Shown here: positions 1 through 8,154 of the stretch, piece after piece | Position numbering within the stretch: position 1 is the first letter of the stretch | Layout of the letters: each line of letters starts with the position of its first letter | Made by a program: the position numbers and the translations under genes | Notes under the pieces: model-generated | What the model saw: only the letters and a program-made list of their open reading frames with translations | Databases searched by the model: none | What the model was told of the DNA's origin: nothing | Assembly: GCA_035507915.1 (NCBI GenBank) | Contig: DATJNS010000134.1 | Span: 1-24,244, forward strand | Source of the DNA: JACQAI01 sp035507915 | Lineage (GTDB): Bacteria; Pseudomonadota; Alphaproteobacteria; Elsterales; Elsteraceae | DNA length: 24,244 nt | Reading direction: 5' to 3'

Positions 1-1244
1 CCCAGGCCGGCGAGCGGCGACGGGGCGAGCGGCGTCGTACCCGGCGCCACTGTTCCGCCCGTCGGCGGCATTGTTCCCGACGTTGCCACCGGCTCGCCCG
101 GCTGTCCGCTGGCCGCCGCGGTCGCTAGCTGTTGCGCGACCAGCGCGGCTGGACCGGAAAGCGGGATCGGGATCGATGGCGCGGCACCGGTCGCGCTTGC
201 CGTCGTGGCGCCTGAGCTCGCCGGCGGGCCGGCCGCAGTCGGCGCGGCCGCGGTCGGGTTGGACGCCGGGGGTGCCGATGGCTGGTTCGTGGCCGCCGCC
301 GGCACCGTGCCGGTCGGGCTCGCGGGTGATTGTGGCACGACCGGCGCAGTGGACGCGTCGGGCGGGGCGCTCGGCGACGCGCCAGGGGCGGCGGGAGCAG
401 GCGCCGTATCGCTGGGCGGCGCAGGTGTCGACGGAACCGGCGCCTCCGGCGGAGGGCTCGCGCTCGACGACCCCGCGGCGGCCGGACCCGCTGTCGACGG
501 CGTCGCCGCAGGCGGCGCCGGCTCGGGCGCGGCGGGTGATGCAGTCGCCGGACTTGGCGCCGGCGGAGCTGGAGGCGTCGGCGGGGTGGTGTTCGATGCG
601 CCGGGGTTGGGAACCGGCGGCGGTTGTGGTGGCGGCGACCCGACGCCGGACGGTGGCGGGGCCGGCGCCGCTGATGCTGCTGGCGCAGCCGGAGCCGGCG
701 CGGGCGTGGCCGGCGCTCCGGCGGTCGACGGCGGCGCGCTGGTCGCGCTCGCGGGCGGCAGCGGCGTCGGCGCCGGCGGGGTTCCGGTCGTGACCGGCGA
801 CGGCGCCGACGGCGGCGGGGCGATCGGGGTCACTGGCGTTGCCGTCGGCGCGGCCGCCGCCGTCGGATTGGGTCCGACCAGCACGGCCTCGACGACGCTG
901 CCGTTGGCGAGCGGCGGCAGCGGCAGCGAGGGCGCTGCGGCCGGCGCGGGTCCGCGATCGACTACGGCGGGCACGACCTGGGGCGGCCCCGGCGTACCCT
1001 GGACCGTCAGCGCGAGCGTCGCGCCTGGATTGACCGCGAGCGGACTGTTGAAGCTGAACACGCCTTGATTGGTGCGCACCAGGATCGCGCCGGTCGGATC
1101 GCTGCCCAGCACGGTGGCGTTGAGCACGGTGCCGGCGGGCACCGCGGCGAGGTTCGCCGGCGGGTTGATCACCGGCACCGCCGTCGCGGTCGTCCCGGCG
1201 ACCTGGTTCGGCAGGATGACGAGAGGCGGCGGGACGTTGATCAT
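1..1244 (-). CDS. FliK-like Pro/Ala-rich protein, partial (C-terminus outside window)
   Basis: This is an open frame that starts at ATG 1244 and runs off the left edge without a stop, giving at least 414 residues. Residues about 35-85 form a small globular segment (PAGTVLNATVLG, then VRTNQGVFSFNSPLAV and GATLALTVQG). This resembles the N-terminal part of alphaproteobacterial FliK-like hook-length proteins. From about residue 95 on the protein is almost entirely Pro, Ala, Ser, Thr and Gly, as in a FliK linker or ruler region. A conserved C-terminal FliK domain, if present, lies outside the window. The start is 31 nt downstream of the flhG stop, so the gene is probably the next cistron of the same operon. 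No clear Shine-Dalgarno sequence is visible. A second FliK-like gene lies at 15426-17243. The FliK assignment rests on the N-terminal pattern, composition and neighbourhood only; it could instead be another secreted or structural Pro-rich flagellar protein. Confidence 0.62.
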   Translation of the reverse strand, partial: MINVPPPLVILPNQVAGTTATAVPVINPPANLAAVPAGTVLNATVLGSDPTGAILVRTNQGVFSFNSPLAVNPGATLALTVQGTPGPPQVVPAVVDRGPAPAAAPSLPLPPLANGSVVEAVLVGPNPTAAAAPTATPVTPIAPPPSAPSPVTTGTPPAPTPLPPASATSAPPSTAGAPATPAPAPAAPAASAAPAPPPSGVGSPPPQPPPVPNPGASNTTPPTPPAPPAPSPATASPAAPEPAPPAATPSTAGPAAAGSSSASPPPEAPVPSTPAPPSDTAPAPAAPGASPSAPPDASTAPVVPQSPASPTGTVPAAATNQPSAPPASNPTAAAPTAAGPPASSGATTASATGAAPSIPIPLSGPAALVAQQLATAAASGQPGEPVATSGTMPPTGGTVAPGTTPLAPSPLAGL

Positions 1245-1275
1245 CGCGCGATCGCGCGCCGGGCCCGCGTCCGGG

Positions 1276-2079
1276 TCAGCCGGACGGCGAGGAGAGCCGC
1301 GCCGCGATCGCTCGGATGTCCTCGGCCGCCTCGGTGCTCGGGAAGCGGGCGAGCAGCGGGGTCTGGGTGCGGATCACCTCGACGACCTTGCGATCCCGCC
1401 GCACGACACCGGCGAGTGGCGGCGAGAAGCGCAGGAAGTTCTCGCACGCCTTGAGCAAGGTCGCGTAGGTGCGCTCGCCCTCGGTCGTCGACTTCGCCAT
1501 GTTGACGACGACCCGCAGGTCGGCCTTGGGATCGTCGCCCATCGTGACCTTGATGAAGGCGTAAGCGTCGGTCAGCGACGTCGGCTCGGAAGTGATCACC
1601 ACCAGCCGGCGGCCGGCGTGGCTCGCCAGTTGGCGCACCATGCGGTCGACGCCGGCGCCGAGATCCATGATGACATCGTCGTAGCTGCGTGCGAGCTCGG
1701 CCAGATCGCTGCCGAGCAGCGCGAGGCGGCTGGGCGCCAGCGCGGCCAGGCTGCCGGTCCCCGAACGCCCGGCGATCACGTCGAAGCCGCCCGGCGCGAA
1801 CGGCGTCTTGGCTTGCGTCAGGGTCAGCCGGCCGGCGATCACGCCGCCCAGGTCGCGGTTCGGCATCAGGCCGAGCTGGACGTCGACATTGGCGAGGCCG
1901 AGATCGCCGTCGAACAGCAGGGTACGGCGACCGCGCATGGTGAGCGCGTGGGTGAGCGTGATCGCGAAGAAGGTCTTGCCGACGCCGCCCTTGCCCGAGG
2001 CGACGGCAATGATGTTCTTGGCGCGCGTGGCCGCGACCGGCGTCTCGACGGCAAGCGGTGACGAGGAGGGAATGCTCAT
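1276..2079 (-). CDS. flhG: FlhG (FleN/YlxH-type MinD-like ATPase)
   Basis: A 267-residue MinD/ParA-family ATPase. FlhG proteins act with the GTPase FlhF at the cell pole to set flagellar number and position. Residues 28-36 hold the deviant Walker A motif (SGKGGVGKT), and residues 57-70 the following DGDLGLANVDVQLG switch-type segment. VIMDLGAG occupies the Walker B/switch II position, where DTGAG is usual. The start ATG overlaps the flhF stop by four bases (ATGA), so the two are probably translationally coupled, as in many polarly flagellated bacteria. The length is near the family norm. The flhF-flhG order and the surrounding flagellar genes separate it from the septum-site protein MinD. I saw no clear MinD-like amphipathic C-terminal helix; the protein ends in AARLSSPSG. 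Confidence 0.93.
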   Translation of the reverse strand: MSIPSSSPLAVETPVAATRAKNIIAVASGKGGVGKTFFAITLTHALTMRGRRTLLFDGDLGLANVDVQLGLMPNRDLGGVIAGRLTLTQAKTPFAPGGFDVIAGRSGTGSLAALAPSRLALLGSDLAELARSYDDVIMDLGAGVDRMVRQLASHAGRRLVVITSEPTSLTDAYAFIKVTMGDDPKADLRVVVNMAKSTTEGERTYATLLKACENFLRFSPPLAGVVRRDRKVVEVIRTQTPLLARFPSTEAAEDIRAIAARLSSPSG

Positions 2080-3101
2080 AGGCGGGCGGCCTCGAACCGG
2101 GCTACGACGCTGGTTTCCGGCGGAATCTCGGGCAGCAACAGGCGGGCCAGCGACACCGGATTGATCGCCGTCAGCCCCTCGGCAACATGAGGCGTAACGC
2201 TCAAGTCGCAGAATTTCAGCTTGGCCGAGTCGGCCGCGACCAGGACGCTGCCCAGCCGGCGCGCCGCATCGAGCCGAGTCACCAGAAGGCGGTGCGCGCC
2301 GATCCGACAGAAGGCGCGACCGGTCTCGGCCGCCTCCTCGCAGTCATAGCCCGCCGGCATCACGAGCACGACGTCGGCGTCGATCGCTTTGAGCAGCAGG
2401 TCGAGTTCGCGGACCTCGTGCTGGTCGAACGGGTTGACGCCGCCCGTGTCGATCAGGGTCAACGCGTCTTTCTGGGCGAGCTGGGCGGCATGCAGCGCGT
2501 CGGACAGGGTGTCGGCGTCGAGCGCCGTCTGTAGGTCGAGGTCGAGGATGCGCGTGAAGGCGGCGAGCTGATCGACGCCGCCCGCCCGCATCGTGTCGGT
2601 CGTGATGACGTTGACCGGTCGGTTGGCGAGCACCGCGCGGGCGGCCAGCTTCGCGACCGTCACGGTCTTGCCGGAGCCTGGCGGTCCGACGAGGGCCAGC
2701 GGACGGCTGACGTCGCGCTCGGGCAGCGGTTCGAACTCGAAGACCGAGTCGAGCGCGGCCGCCATGGTCATCACCGGCGCGTCGACGGCGAGCGCGGACG
2801 CCGCGCGCAGCAGGCGCTCGGCGAGCGGCGTCGCCGCGCGCAGCAGGCGCTCGGCGAGCTCCCCGGGCGTGCCGTGGCGGTCGAGCGCATCGGCGATCGC
2901 CTCGATGGCATCGAGTGGTTCGTCGACCGACGGCACCCCGTTGTCCGGCTCGTTGGCGCCCTCGACCGCGGCGGTGACGCGGATGCCGCGGCCGTTCTCG
3001 CCGCGCTGGCTCGAGATGATGATGGCGTTGTCGCCCAACTCGCCGCGCACGAGCCGGATCGCTTCGGGCATCGACTCGGCGTTGAAACACTTCATGCGCA
3101 T
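2076..3101 (-). CDS. flhF: FlhF (SRP-type GTPase, flagellar placement)
   Basis: A 341-residue SRP-family GTPase that marks the pole for flagellar assembly. The N-terminal segment (MRMKCFNAESMPEAIRLVRGELG-like, residues 1-45) is the FlhF-specific region that Ffh and FtsY lack. The NG domain follows. The P-loop GPPGSGKT is at 139-146, TTDTMRAGGVDQLAAF at 167-182, DTGG (G3, usually DTAG) at 218-221 and TRLD (G4, usually TKLD) at 275-278. The C-terminal end has the family pattern VTPHVAEGLTAINP. The first of two nearby ATGs (3101) is preferred because GGAAGGAT sits about eight bases upstream. The linker contains an 11-residue tandem duplication (84-94 and 95-105). The protein is somewhat shorter than many FlhF proteins because the basic linker is small. 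Confidence 0.95.
   Translation of the reverse strand: MRMKCFNAESMPEAIRLVRGELGDNAIIISSQRGENGRGIRVTAAVEGANEPDNGVPSVDEPLDAIEAIADALDRHGTPGELAERLLRAATPLAERLLRAASALAVDAPVMTMAAALDSVFEFEPLPERDVSRPLALVGPPGSGKTVTVAKLAARAVLANRPVNVITTDTMRAGGVDQLAAFTRILDLDLQTALDADTLSDALHAAQLAQKDALTLIDTGGVNPFDQHEVRELDLLLKAIDADVVLVMPAGYDCEEAAETGRAFCRIGAHRLLVTRLDAARRLGSVLVAADSAKLKFCDLSVTPHVAEGLTAINPVSLARLLLPEIPPETSVVARFEAARL
2801..2859 (-). repeat. 33-bp tandem duplication inside flhF
   Basis: A 26-nt sequence at 2801-2826 recurs identically at 2834-2859, a period of 33 bp (11 codons). It encodes ERLLRAATPLA followed by ERLLRAASALA in the linker between the FlhF N-terminal region and the GTPase domain. The near identity at DNA level indicates a recent in-frame slippage or duplication event. 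Confidence 0.9.
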
Positions 3102-3119
3102 CGGGCCCGATCCTTCCGG

Positions 3120-5222
3120 CTAGATCTGCCCCAGTGTCTTGATCTTCGCCTTGGGATGGATTTCGGCTTGGCTCATCACGACGGTGAGCGGGCGGAACCG
3201 TTCGATGATCGAGCGGACGTAGGGCCGGATGCCCGGGCTGGTCAGCAGCACCGGGACCTCGCCCATGACCGCGAAACGTTCGAAGGTCTGGCGCACGCTC
3301 GAGATGAACTTCTGCAGCTTCGAGGGCGCCATCGAGAGCTGGCGCTCGTCGCCCTGGCCGACGATCGCCTCGGCGAACGACTGCTCCCACTCGGGCGACA
3401 GGGTGACCAGAGGGATGAAGCCCGACGGGTTGGTGTTGGTTTCGGATATCTGGCGGGCGAGGCGGGCGCGCACATGCTCGGTGATCTGGCCGATGTTGCG
3501 CGTGTGGCCGCACGCCTCGGATGTGCCTTCGAGGATCGCCGGCAGGTCCCGGATCGAGACGCGCTCGTTGAGCAGGTTCTGCAGCACGCGCTGGAAGCCG
3601 CCGATCGAGATCTGGGTCGGGATGACGTCGGCGACCAGCTTCTGGTGATCCTTGTCGAGCTCGTTGAGCAGCTTCTGGGTTTCAGAGTACGATAGCAGCT
3701 CCGACATGTTGTCCTTGATCACCTCGGTAATGTGCGTGGTGATCACGGTCGGCGGGTCGACCACCGTATAGCCGCGGAACAGCGCCTCCTCGCGGTTGCT
3801 CTCGGCGACCCACATCGCCGGCAGCCCGAAGGTCGGCTCGGTGGTCATCTCGCCCGGCAGCGAGATCGCCTCGCCGCGCGGATCCATGACGAGCAGCATG
3901 TTGGGCCGGAGATCGCCACGGCCGGCCTCGATCTCCTTGACCCGTATCACGTAGGTGTTGGCCGGCAGCTGCAGGTTATCCTGGATGCGCACCGCCGGCA
4001 TGATGAAACCGAGCTCGCTCGCGAGCTGGCGTCGGAGCGCGCGGATCTGGTCGGTCAGCCGCTGGCCTTTCGGGCTGTTGATCAGCGCGAGCAGCCCGTA
4101 GCCCAGTTCGAGCCGGATCAGGTCGATGGCGAGCGCGCTGGCGATTGGCTCCTCGGCGACCGGCGCGGGCATCCCTGCCGTCGGGGCGGCCGCTTGAACC
4201 TCGGCCTGGCGGCGCGCCTGGACGGTCAGATAGGCGAGACCGCCGACCACGAACGCCAGCAGGGTGAAGGGGATCGTCGGGATGCCCGGCAGCAGAGACA
4301 TCGCGAACACCAGCCCGGCGCACATGGCGAGCGCGGTGGGATAGCCGCCGAGCTGGGCGAACATCGCCTTGTCGTGCGAGCCCATCGCCCCCGACTTGGT
4401 GACCAGCAGGCCGGCTGCGGTCGACACGATCAGGGCCGGGATCTGGCCGACCAGGCCCTCGCCGACCGTCAGGTATGTGAAGGTATGGGTCGCGTCGCTG
4501 AGCGACATGTCGTGCTGCAGCGTGCCGATCAGGATGCCGCCGAAGATGTTGATCATCACGATCATGAGACCGGCGACCGCGTCGCCGCGCACGAACTTGG
4601 AGGCGCCGTCCATGGCGCCGAAGAACGTGCTCTCGTCCTCGAGCTCCTTGCGCCGGCGGCGGGCCTCGGCCTCGGTGCACATGCCGGCCGACAGATCGGC
4701 GTCGATCGCGAGCTGCTTGCCGGGCAAGGCGTCCAAGCTGAAGCGCGCCGACACTTCGGCGATGCGCATCGAGCCGCGCGTGATCACGACGAAGTTCACG
4801 ATCACGAGCACGGCGAACACGATCAGGCCGATGATGAAGTTGCCGCGCATCAGCAGACCGCCGAACGCCTTGATGACGTAGCCGGCGGCGTCGGTGCCCT
4901 CGTGGCCCTGGCCCAGGATCAGCCGGGTCGCCGCCAGATTGAGCGACAGCCGGAGCAACGTCGTGATCAGCAGCACGGTCGGAAACGAGTTGAACTCGAC
5001 CGGCTTCTGGATGAACAGCGTGGTCATCAGAATCAGGACGGAGAACGTGATCGACGACGCCAGGCTGACGTCGAGCAGCCAGCGCGGCATCGGCAGCACG
5101 AGCGCCAGCAGGATCGCGACGACGCCGAGCGCGAGCGCCACCTCGCCACGCTTGAGCGTGCCGCCGGCCTGGCGCAGCAGGCCGATCGCCTGTGCCCGCG
5201 AACTGAACGGAACGACTGCCAT
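3120..5222 (-). CDS. flhA: FlhA (flagellar type III export gate)
   Basis: A 700-residue inner-membrane export-gate protein of the flagellar type III secretion system. The N-terminal half has about eight hydrophobic segments (for example residues 28-66, 95-150, 205-230, 240-262, 285-325). The FHIPEP signature loop lies around residues 150-180 (ITRGSMRIAEVSARFSLDALPGK, then AIDADLSAG). The C-terminal half (about 350-700) is the cytoplasmic docking domain for substrates and chaperones, including VDPPTVITTHITEVIKDN and the conserved end region with VLLTSPGIRPYVRSIIERF. The length matches the family (about 690-710). The start lies 12 nt downstream of the flbD stop, with no strong Shine-Dalgarno sequence, so translation may depend on coupling to flbD. 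The flbD-flhA adjacency is as in Caulobacter. Confidence 0.98.
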   Translation of the reverse strand: MAVVPFSSRAQAIGLLRQAGGTLKRGEVALALGVVAILLALVLPMPRWLLDVSLASSITFSVLILMTTLFIQKPVEFNSFPTVLLITTLLRLSLNLAATRLILGQGHEGTDAAGYVIKAFGGLLMRGNFIIGLIVFAVLVIVNFVVITRGSMRIAEVSARFSLDALPGKQLAIDADLSAGMCTEAEARRRRKELEDESTFFGAMDGASKFVRGDAVAGLMIVMINIFGGILIGTLQHDMSLSDATHTFTYLTVGEGLVGQIPALIVSTAAGLLVTKSGAMGSHDKAMFAQLGGYPTALAMCAGLVFAMSLLPGIPTIPFTLLAFVVGGLAYLTVQARRQAEVQAAAPTAGMPAPVAEEPIASALAIDLIRLELGYGLLALINSPKGQRLTDQIRALRRQLASELGFIMPAVRIQDNLQLPANTYVIRVKEIEAGRGDLRPNMLLVMDPRGEAISLPGEMTTEPTFGLPAMWVAESNREEALFRGYTVVDPPTVITTHITEVIKDNMSELLSYSETQKLLNELDKDHQKLVADVIPTQISIGGFQRVLQNLLNERVSIRDLPAILEGTSEACGHTRNIGQITEHVRARLARQISETNTNPSGFIPLVTLSPEWEQSFAEAIVGQGDERQLSMAPSKLQKFISSVRQTFERFAVMGEVPVLLTSPGIRPYVRSIIERFRPLTVVMSQAEIHPKAKIKTLGQI

Positions 5223-5234
5223 CCGCGCGGCCGG

Positions 5235-6590
5235 TTAGAGCGCGGCCCGGTCGCCGTCGCCCGGCATCGGTATCGACGCGCCGGCGTCGGCGTAGAGCTT
5301 CAGCTTGTTGCGTAGGGTGCGGATCGAGATGCCGAGGATGTTGGCGGCGTGCGTCCGGTTGCCGAGACAATGGCTCAGCGTGTCGAGGATCAGCTCCTTC
5401 TCGACCTCGGCGACCGTTCGGCCGACCAGGCCGGCGATGTTTGCCGCGCGCTCGCCAGAGGTTTCGCCGGTGCGGGCGCCGTCCTCGGCGCGCACCGGGG
5501 TCAACATGATGGCCTCGGGACCGAGTGTGTTGCCGACGCCGACCAGGACTGCGCGATGCATGGCGTTCTCAAGCTCGCGCACGTTGCCGGACCAGCCGTG
5601 CCGGCGCAGCTTGTCGACCGCCTCGGGCGACAGCGGGCGGTATGCGACGCCGTTGAACTCGGCGTAGCGCTTGGCGAAGAACTCGGCGAGCAACGGCACG
5701 TCCTGCGGACGGTCGCGCAGCGCCGGCAGCGCGATCGAGACGACGTTCAGCCGGTAGTACAGATCCTGACGGAAACGGCCGGCGCGCACCTCTTCGTCGA
5801 GATGCCGGTTCGAGGTCGCGATCAGCCTTATGTCGATCTTGATCGGCTGCGAGCTGCCGAGCCGGTCGATCTCACGCTCCTGGATCGCGCGCAGGAGCTT
5901 GGCCTGCAGGCGCGGATCCATCTCGCTGATCTCGTCGAGCAGGAGCGTGCCGCCATTGGCTTCCTCGAACTTCCCGACGCGGCGCGCGACCGCGCCGGTG
6001 AACGCGCCGCGCTCGTGCCCGAACAGCTCCGACTCCAGGAGGTTCTCGGGGATCGCGGCGCAGTTGACCGAGATGAACTTCTGGTTGGCTCGGCGGCTCT
6101 TGCGATGGACGTAGCGGGCGAGGACCTCCTTGCCGGTGCCGCTCTCGCCGGTGATCAATACGCCGGCCTCCGAGGGCGCGATCTGGTCAGCGAGCTTGAG
6201 CACGCGCGCCATCGCGGGATCGGTGTGGATGATCGTGTTCGCCTCGGCCGCCACGGCCTCGAGCACCGCAGCGATCAGGTCGGCGTTGGGCGGCAGCGGG
6301 ATGTATTCCTTCGCCCCCGCCTTGATCGCGCGCACCGCGGCATTGGCGTCGCTGCCGATGCCGCATGCGACCACGGGTACGCTGATCCGTTCCGCCTTGA
6401 GCGCGAGGATGAGCTCGGCGACGTTGAGCTTGACGTCGATCATCAGCAGCTCGGCGCCTTGGCCGGACCTCAACGCGGTGAGCGCGCTGTCGACGTCCGA
6501 CACGTGCGCCACCGTGGCACCGCGGGCCATGGCGATCTTGCCCGCGGTGGTGATGTGCCCTTCGAGCGAACCGACGATCAGGAGACGCAT
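5235..6590 (-). CDS. flbD: FlbD (sigma-54-dependent flagellar regulator)
   Basis: A 451-residue NtrC-family enhancer-binding protein. Residues 1-115 are a receiver-like domain (MRLLIVGSLEG, then AIKAGAKEYIPLPP) that closely resembles Caulobacter FlbD and has no acidic pocket: the usual DD pair after the first beta strand is replaced by GS. The AAA+ domain has Walker A GESGTGKE (148-155), the sigma-54 contact loop GAFTGA (195-200), Walker B LLLDE (216-220) and RQDLYYRL near 274-281. A Fis-type helix-turn-helix lies at about 405-440 (THAANILGISIRTLRNKL). In Caulobacter, FlbD activates late sigma-54 promoters and represses fliF through ftr elements. Candidate ftr-like sites upstream of both fliF and fliK in this window agree with that role. 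A GC-rich hairpin precedes the gene. Confidence 0.95.
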   Translation of the reverse strand: MRLLIVGSLEGHITTAGKIAMARGATVAHVSDVDSALTALRSGQGAELLMIDVKLNVAELILALKAERISVPVVACGIGSDANAAVRAIKAGAKEYIPLPPNADLIAAVLEAVAAEANTIIHTDPAMARVLKLADQIAPSEAGVLITGESGTGKEVLARYVHRKSRRANQKFISVNCAAIPENLLESELFGHERGAFTGAVARRVGKFEEANGGTLLLDEISEMDPRLQAKLLRAIQEREIDRLGSSQPIKIDIRLIATSNRHLDEEVRAGRFRQDLYYRLNVVSIALPALRDRPQDVPLLAEFFAKRYAEFNGVAYRPLSPEAVDKLRRHGWSGNVRELENAMHRAVLVGVGNTLGPEAIMLTPVRAEDGARTGETSGERAANIAGLVGRTVAEVEKELILDTLSHCLGNRTHAANILGISIRTLRNKLKLYADAGASIPMPGDGDRAAL

Positions 6591-6605
6591 AAAAACAGGA
6601 CCTCT

Positions 6606-6625
6606 GCCGCCGGAATGCCGGCGGC
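6606..6625 (-). promoter_or_regulatory. Perfect hairpin between fliN and flbD, followed by a T-run at the flbD start
   Basis: The gap between fliN and flbD holds an uninterrupted 8-bp GC stem (GCCGCCGG / CCGGCGGC) with a 4-nt loop. On the transcribed strand it is followed by AGAGG, the probable flbD Shine-Dalgarno sequence, then five T residues directly before the ATG at 6590. It could attenuate transcription, stabilise the upstream message or limit FlbD translation. The structure is visible; the role is inferred. Confidence 0.6.
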
Positions 6626-6642
6626 TTCCAACCGACGCGAAG

Positions 6643-6978
6643 CTAGGCCGACTTGTCGGACTTGATGATCTCCGTCATCGTGATTCCGAGCCGCTCGTCG
6701 ACGATCACGACCTCGCCGCGCGCGACCAGTCGGTTGTTGACATAGACGTCGATCGCCTCCCCAACCTTGCGGTCAAGCTCGACGACGGCGCCGCGGCCGA
6801 GCTTCAGGAGCTGGCTCACCTGCATGGTCGCGCGGCCGAGCACCGCCGACACCTGCACCGGGATGTCATAGACGGCGCCGAGCTCGCGCGCGCCGGCACG
6901 ACCGGTTTCTTCCGCACGTTGTTCCTCTAGGGCCTCTTCGAGGTCCGCGAGGTTCAGACCGCCACCTTTTTCCGCCAT
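6643..6978 (-). CDS. fliN: FliN (flagellar motor switch, C-ring)
   Basis: A 111-residue C-ring protein of the SpoA/FliN family. The N-terminal 30 residues are charged and probably flexible. The SpoA domain follows (YDIPVQVSAVLGRATMQVSQLLKLGRGAVVELDRKVGE, then DVYVNNRLVARGEVVIVDERLGITMTEII), which is diagnostic for FliN. FliN forms the base of the switch with FliM (not in this window) and docks FliH for export. The start is well supported by GAGAGGAG about eight bases upstream. An 80-nt gap separates it from fliH, much larger than other gaps in the operon, and the gap holds a TTAACC half-site and an AT-rich patch. A weak internal promoter is possible but not shown. Confidence 0.96.
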   Translation of the reverse strand: MAEKGGGLNLADLEEALEEQRAEETGRAGARELGAVYDIPVQVSAVLGRATMQVSQLLKLGRGAVVELDRKVGEAIDVYVNNRLVARGEVVIVDERLGITMTEIIKSDKSA

Positions 6979-7058
6979 GATCCAGCTCCTCTCGTGTTCG
7001 CTATATCAACATGTCCGCAGGTTAAGCTTGTCTTGCCGTTCGAATGGCGCCGTTCACG

Positions 7059-8147
7059 TCACGCGGCGCTGCCGATGGTGTCGCCCGGTTCACCCGGCGG
7101 AATCTCGGTCGCGGGCGCGATCTGCTCCAGCCGATCGACGACGCGCGCCACGATCGCGTCGATGTCGCCCCATGTGCGCTGAATGCAGCGCTCGGCGCCG
7201 CCATCGCCCCATTCGACCTTGACGTCGGAAGGACCGAGGCTCTGATCGGCAAGGACGATCACGCGTCCGCCGAAGCCGTGCTGCCGGGCGACCGTCTCGA
7301 GACGGTCGGTCAGATAGGCCGTCACGTCGGCCGGGGTGCGGATGATGATGCGCGGTTGATCGAGCGCCTTGTTCAGGCTGTCGACCACGACCGCCTCGAT
7401 CTCCTCGATGCGATAGCGGCGCGCCAGCTCCGGCATCAGGCGGCGCACCATGGCATGCGCGAGGCGCGCCGCTTCGTGCGACACCGCCGTGACCGCCTGA
7501 TCGCGATCCGCCGCCAGTCCGGGAATGATCGAGGCGAGCTGCTGCACGAGCGCGACCATGCGCGCCTCGGTCGCCTCGCCGGCGGCCTTGCGGCCGGCGG
7601 CCTCGCCTTCGGTGTAGCCGGCGGTGCGGGCGGCCGCGAGCTCGGCTTCCGAGAACGTCGGCGGCGGCGGCTCGTCGGCCACCACCTCGACCGGCTCGGG
7701 CTCGGGCTCCTCGATCAGGAGATCCTCCACCTCGGGCTCGGGCTCGGGCGGCGCCTCGACGATGTCGAACGAGTGTTCGAACAGGTACTTCCGGATTAGC
7801 CGACCGCGCTCGTCGATCACCGGGGGCGGCACGACGACTTCGGGCTTCTCCTGGGCGATTGCGGCATAGCGCAGCTCGCGCCAGATCCGCCGGGACCGCG
7901 CGGTCTCGGCAGGGGAGGGCGGCGCCGCGCCGCCCTCGGCCTCGGCCGGGACGATCATCGCCGCGGGCTCGTCCGCGACCTCGGCGGCGACCAACACCGC
8001 AGGCGTCGTGGCGCGCGCCTCGAGGTCGGCGAGGAAGGGCGGACGCGCCGCCTCGGCGTCGTCGTCTTCGTCCATGCCGAGCACGGGCTGCGGGAGCTCG
8101 ATCGGCTCCGCGCCGAGGTCGTCCGCGTCGGTTTTCCGCTCGCTCAT
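7059..8147 (-). CDS. fliH: FliH / FlbE-type export ATPase regulator
   Basis: A 362-residue protein at the position occupied by flbE (fliH) in the Caulobacter fliF operon, between fliG and fliN. FliH binds and restrains the export ATPase FliI and tethers it to FliN. The C-terminal half (from about residue 165) has the FliH/YscL features: an Ala/Gly/Glu-rich helix (AARTAGYTEGEAAGRKAA), then a conserved globular domain (LARRYRIEEIEAVVVDSLNKALDQPRIIIRT) and the VEWGDGGAERCIQRTW end region. The first 160 residues are an acidic, Pro/Glu-rich, low-complexity extension, longer than in enteric FliH. The start is 7 nt before the fliG stop end, with an AGGT Shine-Dalgarno sequence. Sequence identity within FliH is usually low, so synteny carries much of the assignment. 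Confidence 0.9.
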   Translation of the reverse strand: MSERKTDADDLGAEPIELPQPVLGMDEDDDAEAARPPFLADLEARATTPAVLVAAEVADEPAAMIVPAEAEGGAAPPSPAETARSRRIWRELRYAAIAQEKPEVVVPPPVIDERGRLIRKYLFEHSFDIVEAPPEPEPEVEDLLIEEPEPEPVEVVADEPPPPTFSEAELAAARTAGYTEGEAAGRKAAGEATEARMVALVQQLASIIPGLAADRDQAVTAVSHEAARLAHAMVRRLMPELARRYRIEEIEAVVVDSLNKALDQPRIIIRTPADVTAYLTDRLETVARQHGFGGRVIVLADQSLGPSDVKVEWGDGGAERCIQRTWGDIDAIVARVVDRLEQIAPATEIPPGEPGDTIGSAA

Positions 8148-8154
8148 CGATGAC

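Noticed and set aside
205..1068. Plus-strand Gly/Ala-rich frame at the left edge
   Set aside because: It is the complement of the Pro/Ala-rich minus-strand gene. The Gly-rich composition simply mirrors its Pro codons, and the minus frame continues from the flagellar operon.
3732..5315. Long plus-strand open frame (527 codons) opposite flhA
   Set aside because: It is antisense to the well-supported flhA frame. The translation is Arg/Asp/Glu/His-rich with no family pattern, as expected from a high-GC shadow frame.
6979..7058. Internal promoter between fliH and fliN
   Set aside because: There is a TTAACC half-site and an AT-rich patch, but no second CtrA half and no correctly spaced -35/-10 pair, so I did not list it as a feature.
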